Of a stretch of 64,000 nucleotides of DNA, positions 56,596 to 64,000 are shown piece by piece. Location: assembly GCA_947462335.1 (NCBI GenBank), contig OX381715.1, forward strand, positions 37,362,650 to 37,426,649, written 5' to 3'. Made by a program: the position numbers and the translations under genes. Source of the DNA: Harmothoe impar (lineage: Eukaryota > Annelida > Polychaeta > Phyllodocida > Polynoidae). The notes under the pieces were generated by a model. That model made no database searches and was not told the DNA's origin. It worked only from the letters and a program-made list of their open reading frames with translations. The stretch's first letter is position 1, and every line of letters begins with the position of its first letter.

Positions 56596-57501
56596 AACTT
56601 TCAGATGGATATTCTGAAGGCCACAGGGACAGATCAGGTCTGCCTCTGTATTGACCTTGGCTGAAGGTGAGCCCCACAGGGCTACTCTGTAGGTAGGGGA
56701 GGGAGGTAAGGAGGGAGGGGAGGTGGTGTGTCAGGGAGTGTGTCAGGCCGGCCAGCAAGGAATCAAGGCGGAAAGGAGGCAGGGACAGAAGGTAGCAGGG
56801 AAGAAATGAGGCAGGGAGGAAGGAAAAGGAAGTCTGACAGGAAAGGGAAGGCAGACAGGCAGGCAGAGTAAGGGAGTGAGGGATGGAAGGGGCAGGAAGG
56901 AAGAGTAAGGGAGTGAGGGAGGAAAAGGAGGCAGGCAGAATGAGGGAGTAGGCGAGGTAAGGTAGACAGGAGTCAGGGAGGAAGAGTAGAGAGAGAGGGA
57001 CGGAATGAGGATGTATGGAGGCAGGGTGAGATTATGAGGTATCAGAGGTTGGGATGATGGAATAGCGGGTGATGGAAGATACACCTGTAGGCAATGGGGG
57101 ATGTGGAACAGAAAAATAACATTCAAGTAGCATGAGCCATCGAAACTGAACAAAACGATCCAGACCGGAGATGGCAACCAGACTAAAAGTCCCTTAGGGT
57201 AAAATCACATCACAACCTTCAGCACTGAAACCTCCCAGTACGGTGAGTCAGTGAGTCAAATAATATAGAAACCCTTCAGCTCACCCCCTAGAAGCCTGCC
57301 CTGAGGGCATTGTTACCATTCACTACTGAGAGACCTGGGGAGGACCTGGATGACCTGCTGGTGTGCCTGAGAGGTGGGGTGAATCATTAGGACATTTAGA
57401 ATCATTTCCATGCAAGAGTAGATGACATTCATATGCCATATTCAGTGGCCATCCTCAGACATAATATCATGTCAAAAGTTGGTTGCCAATTTTGTAGTTG
57501 T

Positions 57502-57582
57502 ACAGTAGATTCTACTGTAGGTGTACAGTTCATTTGTAGGTCAACAGTAGAATCTACTGTTATTTAAAGCAGATTCTACTGT
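57502..57582. repeat. Triple ACAGTAGAWTCTACTGT palindrome
   Basis: ACAGTAGATTCTACTGTA at 57,502, AACAGTAGAATCTACTGTT at 57,543 and the half AGATTCTACTGT at 57,571, within about 80 bases. Confidence 0.85.
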
Positions 57583-58415
57583 GTACCTACACTTAACTAT
57601 TTACTGTGCAGGTATCTTATCCTAGTATCACACAAATCCGATGGCAATATGGAGTTGATTTAAGAGTTTTGAATTAGAAAGCGTATTGAGAACAGAGTTC
57701 ATATTGAATTGTTTGTTTATCACACCATGGACTTTCACTTCCTTCCATCTTGAGAATGAGAACGACTTATGGCATTCCGCTATTGCACTATATATAACAT
57801 TATGGGTTGATTTAACATGCTGTGGCTGTAAGAATGACAGCCCTTATGGCAAGATTATGTAAGGGGACTTATAAGGGAGTGGTCCTTCATCAACAACATG
57901 TGGGGGGGTCAGTGGGTTTATTTCAGTTCTCCCCAACAGAAGGGTTCCGATTTTTGCAGTGCCCGCCCAGGAGATTTATGCCAGTTGGATCCTTATAATG
58001 TCCAACCCTGCTATTATGTGCTGGATTCGTATTGTAACAAAGGGGATGAACACGTTTTTGTGCCGCCCCCCCCCCCCCCCGCCGCAACCCATCCTGTTAT
58101 TAGAAAATGGCAGTGGGCAGCCACAGTCTGGGTATGGCTGCTCCATATGAGTCTGGCTCTAATGTCCATACCTCACCTCATCCCCCTCCTGCATACTCAC
58201 TCTGCACTGTAGGTTGGCACCAATTACCTCTCTGTACAGATACGGCTACAGACGACTAGCTATGATAATCTATGAAACTGGAAACTGATAGTAGAGACTG
58301 CTGATTTATTGGAAGAGTGACACCTCTTGGTGCGTTCGCTAAGCAAAAAAATTCCCACTTTATTGAGACACTAAACCAGCGCGACTGTCGATTCTGGTAA
58401 GGCCTTGCAAATAAC

Positions 58416-58607
58416 TACCGTAAAGCCTTGCGTATAAGCTTTGCTCGTGTATTAGCCGCATCCCTAACTTTGACAGATTATATAAGCCACAGAGAGGGTC
58501 TGAAAACTGTCCATTTGGTACTGTAGTATTCTTAAATGTTTGGTGTCAAAAGAAAGCTGAGTCTGACTCGCATACAAGCCGCGGCTTATACCTGAGACTT
58601 TAAGGTA
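58416..58607. mobile_element. TA-flanked MITE, GCGTATAAGC type
   Basis: TACCGTAAAGCCTTGCGTAT at the left, CCTGAGACTTTAAGGTA at the right, AGCCGCGGCTTATAC inside. Confidence 0.75.
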
Positions 58608-59080
58608 GCTTCTGTTTGCTATAGAACGCACCAAACGCTACAGTTGTGTACACCTCAGAGAGGGATTCCTGAGTCAGCCTCTGGCTCAGAATGACCTCTG
58701 TATATATGAGTCTTGTCCTCATGTCCACACCTCCCATTCTTCACTGATAATCTTTGAGCCCCAGAACTAGTTAGTCATTTCTTGGCTCCCTATTTGACCA
58801 ACTAGGTTAGTTGATATTGTCAGGGCGACCAGTACTGACCAAGTCACCTTAGTCTTCTCCACTTCAATGATCATTAAGCTAAGTCCTTTTGAGTGAGGCA
58901 TTAGTCATATGTTGCCTTTGCCTCAATCATTTTTGAATAGCACTTGGTTATGTTTTATCTATGACTAACCTGGGATAGCTACTACAGAGTAAGGCCCGGG
59001 AGCATTTAGATTGTCAGTGTACCCTACTAGAGCACTCCCTACACATTACACATCCCACTGCGCCTCGCCCATCACCTGAC
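58608..59080. other. Unassigned, partly matching 4.5 kb
   Basis: About 58,900-59,040 matches 4,490-4,600. The rest has a weak match near 28.6 kb only. Confidence 0.4.
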
Positions 59081-59115
59081 CACGCATGCGCAACGAGTGG
59101 CTTCCACTTCCGGTT
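59081..59115 (+). promoter_or_regulatory. NRF1-like and ETS-like motifs close together
   Basis: CACGCATGCGCAAC (59,081-59,094) resembles an NRF1 site and CACTTCCGG (59,105-59,113) an ETS site, in a locally CpG-richer stretch. Such pairs are common in animal promoters, but no gene downstream is identified. Confidence 0.25.
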
Positions 59116-59198
59116 GGTATACTCTCCCAACACAGCAGTCCATCACCAGTAGCCAACCTGGTGGAACACACAGCAACAAACATCTGCTTGGAGAATAT

Positions 59199-59395
59199 TT
59201 AACCCTTTTAGGACTTTATGGTTTGTGAATATTTGTCATCATGATGCACCAGCACAGTAAGTCGCCAGCACTGCATCATGACTTCTCTTTGGGAGTGTAT
59301 AAACCCCCATAGGGTTAGCATGGAACATGAATGTAGCCTCAGCGAGTAACTCCCCAGGGCTATATTCATGATGACAACCTGGCATTAAAGCAGTA
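59199..59395. mobile_element. CATGATGC-family MITE, right end unclear
   Basis: TTAACCCTTTTAGGACTTT at the left, palindromic core; the right end is lost near 59,395. Confidence 0.5.
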
Positions 59396-59429
59396 TGTGT
59401 GTATAATATATACAATCATAATTATGCAT

Positions 59430-59472
59430 ACATATGTATGTGTGTGTGCGTGTGTGTGTGTGTATATGTATG
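59430..59472 (+). repeat. (TG)n-type microsatellite
   Basis: Alternating TATG and TGTGTG over about 40 bases. Confidence 0.85.
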
Positions 59473-60189
59473 AGACAAGGGCTACCAGTGCGGCTTGGGG
59501 CGGGTCACAGGACCGGGTGCAGAGTATAAGGTCTCACCAGGCTGAATGTGGGTATTGATTGTGGTCTCTGTATGAATATTTGATAGATGTCATATACATG
59601 TCCATTAGAGGACTGAGACCTGCAAGCTGCTGGTCTGCAGCCACCAGGGGGCATACACCGTCCTTACGGCAGCTCTGTTACAGTATACAAGCCGCCATCT
59701 TGGAAACCAGGGAAAAGCTGAGTCACAAAGGCGTGTAAGAATTTGGGTCTCAACAAAGACGCCGACTCCCAGAACAAAATGGTGGTTTTATTGTTGTCTG
59801 CATCTTGAAGATGTGATTGTAAGTTTGATGGAACAACAACAAAGAGCTCTTGCATTCCATGGACTAGAACGCACCAGCGCCCTTTAATTTCATGTCCCAA
59901 GATGGTCCCAACTAGCGTTGACGACTCACCAGGGCTACAATGGCACTGGACCTATCTCGATTTCAATTATTTGACCTATTTATGAAACAATTTTTTCAAT
60001 ATTTATGAAATCTCTTGAACTACCCGGTTTCCTGATTGGTACGGTGTACTGAATGTGAAAAGGATTTTCTGCAGAACACCTACGGAGAGATCATGGTTGC
60101 AATAGATGTCTAGAAAGGTTATCATAATGATGGTCTCAGCGATAGACCGTCACAGGCGTATCCCTACATGGTATGACACTAACAGAGGC

Positions 60190-62275
60190 TAAGATCTGCT
60201 GCGGTCACCTCCCACCCCAACACGACAGGCTACAGTCATGAAAGGGATCTAGCATAAACCGATGTCAACAGGGTTATATACATTAATGTAAATGCAAAAG
60301 GATTGAAGATTTCAATGTCAAAGGGAACTAGAATGAGCTATGTATAAGGTCTTTGGAGAGAATAAAAGCCTTTCATTCAGTATCCCTTATATCCTATTGA
60401 GCTTGGGAAGGAATGGAAGTGGGGATTGAGGTGCAAACCGTTTAAGCGCACATAGAAGGAAATGGGCTCTGGGCAAAATGTCAATCTATCTCTGTTCATC
60501 AATAGTGAAACAGCCTTTGACATAGGGCTGTATGATATACAGGGTCAAAGGGTCCTTAACCCAGGCCCAACGTGTCCTCTGGCATAAACAGTAGAAGCTA
60601 TAAAAACGGTTACTTCAAAGATAGAATTAGTCCAACATGAACAGCACATGAGATCAAACACATGCCCCATTGCTTACAGCTACAGGGCATCTCCTCTACA
60701 CCCACTCTACACCCAGCCCTAGACCAGTCCATACCTCCTTTATATCCCGTTTGCTTTGGTCTAATATCAATATCGTCATACATCCATTAGGGGGTAGCAG
60801 TGGGCTATCTTTATCTATTCAGAGACTGCAGCAGGGGAGATCTGCTGCACTGCTCTGGTCTTCATAGCTGAGCCCAGCCCACCGTCCTATTGTTTTGCAG
60901 GGCTTCTCAGCACCCTCATAGATAAACCCTTCTACATCCACCAGATTTATACTAAGAACAAGTTTAGGACACAATAATACCAGTCATTATAGCCACCGCC
61001 TATGAGCCGAATTAATTATTTTATTTCTATGAACCAAATTTTGGCTTATATGTGAGGTTTCAATACATAAGATTAAAGAGAAAAACGAATAATATTAATA
61101 TATTAAACCTTTTTTATATAGGACGATTTTTTAAATCAAATTGGGGGCTCGGCTTATAAGTGAGGTTATCCTATAGCCGAGGGTTTATGGTAGTTTAGGA
61201 CCTAATGGCATTTTACAGGGTTGGTGGATATTAGATTGCCATAATGATGCCCCAGTGGTAGACCAGCACAGCCAGCCACCAGGTGGTTTCATGTCTAGAG
61301 GAGGCTAGGATCTGCAGCCAATCACCAACCACCTCTAGTCAAAGGGGCGGGGCTATGAAAGGCATCTAGCACAAACTAACATCAGCAGGGTTTATTCACA
61401 TTAATGTAAATGCAAAAGGATTGAGGGTTTCAATTTCAAAGGAAACCTAGAATGAACCACGTTCTTTGGTCAGAGAATAATAGCCTTTGGATCTGTATCA
61501 TTTATATCCCGCAGACCTGGGTGAATAATATTTGCTCTATGCATATGTTTATGGTCTGAACCATGACCTTTATGTTTAGAAAACATGTTTTTAAATAACC
61601 ACTGATCCCTTCTTATAGTATCGGTGGTAAGCGGTATTGTAATGTTACCATGTCTCTTAAACAGGCCAGTATGGTAGGTTTGCCTTAGGGCTGGGGTATT
61701 GGGCAGGCTAGGAGGAGAGTCTGTGTGGATATAGCCCAGCATCCACACCACACAAGATCAAACACATCCCCCATACCTTACACCTACAGGGGTCCCCTTA
61801 TAGATCCAGCATGTCCTCTGCAGCAAGGTCCACTCTATACAGAGGGACTCTGCCATCCTCTGTACACCCCCTACCCCTTCTATCCCTAGTCCTAGACCCC
61901 TCCCTGCCTCCTCTACACCTCCTCCCTCCCCACACTATTCTATACCTCTCCCTGTCTCACCCCCAGCCCCACCTACACCCTCCCTGCTTCCTCTATACCC
62001 CCCCCCCTCAGCCCCTCCTAGTCATCTATGTGCCTCCTCTATATCCCGTTTGCTTTGGTCTAATATCAATATGGTCATATATCCATTAGGGGGTAGCAGC
62101 AGGCTATCTTTATCTATTCAGAGACATGAGCAGTGGGGAGCGGATCTCCTGCTCCGGTCGTCACGCTGAGCCGCATCCACCATCCTATTGTTCTGTCTGT
62201 TCCTTCAGCACCCTCATAAATATACTCCTCTACATCCACCAGATCTATACCAAGGAGAAGTTGGTGTGTCTGGGG
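60190..62275 (+). repeat. Tandem duplication of about 1.1-1.3 kb
   Basis: AATGTAAATGCAAAAGGATT (60,284 and 61,404), TATCCCGTTTGCTTTGGTCT (60,743 and 62,042) and CTACATCCACCAGAT (60,932 and 62,231) mark two direct copies. The second has a longer C/T-rich tract (61,860-62,040). A TA MITE (60,979-61,192) lies between them. No shared reading frame was found. Confidence 0.75.
60979..61192. mobile_element. TA-flanked MITE, TATAGCC type, diverged
   Basis: Left ATACCAGTCATTATAGCC and right CTATAGCCGAGGGTTTATGG are weak inverted ends around GGCTTATAAGTGAGG. Confidence 0.5.
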
Positions 62276-62289
62276 TAAGGCTATGTAGC

Positions 62290-62360
62290 TACCGTAAAAC
62301 CTTGCGTATGGGCAGGGACTAGTACTGTAAAACCTTGCGTATTGGCCACGGCTAGTACGC
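62290..62360 (+). mobile_element. Doubled head of a TA MITE
   Basis: TACCGTAAAACCTTGCGTAT and GTAAAACCTTGCGTATTGG follow each other within 60 bases; no right end is found. Confidence 0.6.
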
Positions 62361-62664
62361 ACCCTTTTGGCTCAAAATACTTCATAATTTAACTCATTTC
62401 CTGCAAGTCAATTGTCAAACTGGCAAAAGAGTTCCCTCAGGATACTAACTTAGAAATATAAGTGTATTGCATCATGGGTACTGGCAGGAAGATTAGTGCT
62501 CATGAATAGCTGATAGTTTGTGGAGTTGGCTCCAGAAGACAAGCTGGTAGGCTGTAATGGTGCTGCTGAGGAGCAGGGTTGGACTATCAGTGGGAATCTC
62601 ATCACTAACACTGAATGTATGAATGGCTGTATCTAAGTAAATATCATATGCTGAAAGGAACACT

Positions 62665-62868
62665 TTGAGCATGTTTAATTCGAGTAAATGCCACTTAGAG
62701 CAACTTGAATGCCGTTATGACCTTTCCCTGAAATTAATAGCCTTACTGAACATAAAGCCAATTGAAGTGTCCCTAGATCTTAAATTTGCTAAAATGCAAA
62801 CATTCATGCAGTGTATACGTAACGATTCCCTCGCTAGCCAACAAGAACAGAGGGCTGCCATAAGGTAG
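62665..62868 (+). CDS. Unrecognised 67-codon ORF
   Basis: Protein-like, mostly helical composition (LEQLECRYDLSLKLIALLN) and no overlap with any repeat in the window. No homolog comes to mind. May be an exon or chance. Confidence 0.2.
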   Translation: MSMFNSSKCHLEQLECRYDLSLKLIALLNIKPIEVSLDLKFAKMQTFMQCIRNDSLASQQEQRAAIR

Positions 62869-62955
62869 ACAAGGACAGAGCTCACATTGCGTACTGGGAG
62901 ATGAGTTTAGGGAGCGGTCAATACAAACAGAAGGAGAAATACGACACAGCATACA

Positions 62956-63182
62956 TACCGTGAAGTCTCCCATATAAGCGATGGCTTGTACATGAATCAG
63001 AACCAGCTTTACTTTGATCCTAAACATGTCTATAACTATAGGGTGCAGCTTATACAAGGGTTTTGGAAGTATACAACAGCACTGAAGTAGCTATAATCAA
63101 AACCCAGATTAGGCCAATAGGACTCTCCCAAGTTAGGGGTGCGACTTATGAGGGCTGCGTTTCTATGTGAGACTTTACAGTA
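62956..63182. mobile_element. TA-flanked MITE, ATATAAGCGATGG type
   Basis: TACCGTGAAGTCTCCCATAT at the left, ATGTGAGACTTTACAGTA at the right. Confidence 0.7.
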
Positions 63183-63190
63183 GTATGCCG

Positions 63191-63511
63191 CATGCGACAT
63201 ACTCTCGTTCCCAAATCCTTCCGAAGGAAGGCTCTGGTAACAGCCAAATGACCTTGAACTTTGGATTTTGCTGGGTCTGGGCAACCCCTGCTGGTAGGCT
63301 GGAACCAGCGAACAGGAACAGGAAATGGAACCAGAATGAATGATGGTAGTTTTTGGTAGTTTTACCATCAGCCTTTCTGGTTCCATTTCCTGTTCCTGTT
63401 TGCTGGTTCCAGCCTACCAGCAGAGGTTGCCCAGACCCAGCAAAATCCCAACATTTGGCAGTTACCAGAGCCTTCCTTCGGAAGGATTTGGGAACGAGAG
63501 TACATGCGACA
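63191..63511. mobile_element. Foldback MITE with 9-bp target duplication
   Basis: The element (63,200-63,502) starts TACTCTCGTTCCCAAATCC and ends with its exact complement. Arms of about 140 bases pair over most of their length around a centre of roughly 20 bases at 63,340-63,360. CATGCGACA on both sides (63,191-63,199 and 63,503-63,511) is a perfect 9-bp duplication. A 9-bp duplication with long inverted ends is typical of Mutator-like elements. The three ORFs crossing here are by-products of the palindrome. Confidence 0.92.
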
Positions 63512-64000
63512 TGGCCTCGGGTCTGGTTTCTGTGTATGAGAGCCGGTAACTGCTCCCCCTCACCCTGTGTATACAGCATATAGAATACCTTAACTCCTGT
63601 CTGCTACCCCTCCCAACCCCAACAAACCTGGAGGAGGCGCTTTGACCAATATCCAGCTCTGATGGCTTTAGGCCTGTAGATGAGACTTACCATTGTAGCC
63701 TGTTGCTGCGCTTCTGTGCTCATTTATTTTAAACCAAGTTTTACCCTATGCTAATACGAGACTTGCACTTACTTAAATTCTTTTTTAAAGTATTGAAATG
63801 CCCTCTTCTTTCCTGCGTTAAAACAGGACCTGCACATATTTGAGCTAAAACAGCCCACTAACTTAACAAGCACATTCTTAATTGTTGGCAGACTCAAACC
63901 AGGAGGAGCTGAGCTAGATACATACAGAGAGTACTGTAGACCTCTGTTGCCACCTTTATGTTACAGAATGTCCCACCCGCACAAAGTGCCACACTGAGGG
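63512..64000. other. No feature recognised
   Basis: No repeats or convincing ORFs seen up to the window end. Confidence 0.4.

Larger units (their letters stand above)
52980..57860 (-). repeat. Tandem 5-kb unit, copy 3
   Basis: Inverted module II (52.98-54.42 kb), then module III: the TAGGAAATTGCCATTGATCA block (54,690), GACAGATCAGGTCTGCCTCT (56,630), an AG-rich tract (56,695-57,060), GACCTGGGGAGGACCTGGAT (57,330) and a terminal block (57,640-57,850) that matches 41,770-41,980. It lacks the minisatellite array of the other copies. Confidence 0.7.

Noticed and set aside
56743..57177. 144-codon minus-strand ORF
   Set aside because: Same purine-tract effect; composition is Pro, Ser and Leu without motifs.
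61811..62089. Proline-rich 92-codon ORF
   Set aside because: Made by a C/T-rich tract; the tandem sister at 60.7 kb does not keep the frame.
63036..63583. Overlapping ORFs of 69-134 codons on both strands
   Set aside because: They run across the foldback element and mirror each other because the sequence is palindromic.

Overview
This window looks like repeat-rich intergenic DNA from an animal genome, most likely an aquatic invertebrate. The evidence is three poly-A or microsatellite-tailed non-LTR retrotransposons, dense MITEs with TTAA or TA target sites, a tRNA-like SINE head, and no compact operon-like coding. Two of the MITE types (tails reading ACCGTAAAACCTCGCGTATA and TACTGTAAA...TATTTTCGC) are, from general knowledge, common in marine invertebrates. 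I cannot fix the species; a cephalochordate, hemichordate or mollusc would all fit. No host gene can be named with confidence.

Layout. 1-9 kb: a module I copy (about 1-3.9 kb), a 4.0-4.4 kb block that recurs inverted near 14.1-14.4 kb, a module II copy (about 4.9-6.9 kb) with a 701-bp TTAA MITE in it, and a tRNA-like unit inside a 20-bp repeat array. 9.4-13.1 kb: a 3.7-kb element with inverted repeats of about 650 bp and a decayed cysteine-cluster ORF. 13.2-19.3 kb: a second module I copy, split by a 5'-truncated minus-strand retrotransposon (16.8-19.03 kb). 19.3-21.2 kb: a decayed plus-strand retrotransposon. 21.8-23.7 kb: second module II copy. 24.7-28.1 kb: a 3.4-kb element with TA-flanked inverted ends. 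28.1-31.4 kb: single MITEs and one unexplained 131-codon ORF. 31.6-35.3 kb: an inverted module I copy. 35.9-57.9 kb: inverted module II sequence, a 34-bp minisatellite, then three head-to-tail copies of a unit of about 5 kb; the middle copy holds a full-length, two-ORF non-LTR retrotransposon (44.7-50.18 kb). 57.9-64 kb: MITEs, a 1.1-1.3-kb tandem duplication and a perfect-ended foldback element with a 9-bp target duplication.

How it fits together. The most common repeat is a MITE-like family with TTAA ends (TTAACCCTTTAAGGAC) and cores built of imperfect palindromes around GCATGATGC; about twenty copies are seen. Because modules I and II are present several times, paralogous copies act as empty sites and confirm several insertions. 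The only intact coding capacity is the retrotransposon at 44.9-48.9 kb. Its ORF2 encodes an endonuclease and reverse transcriptase; its ORF1 looks like an SGNH (esterase-like) domain in which the catalytic positions are replaced. All boundaries of repeats are read by eye and may be off by some tens of bases.
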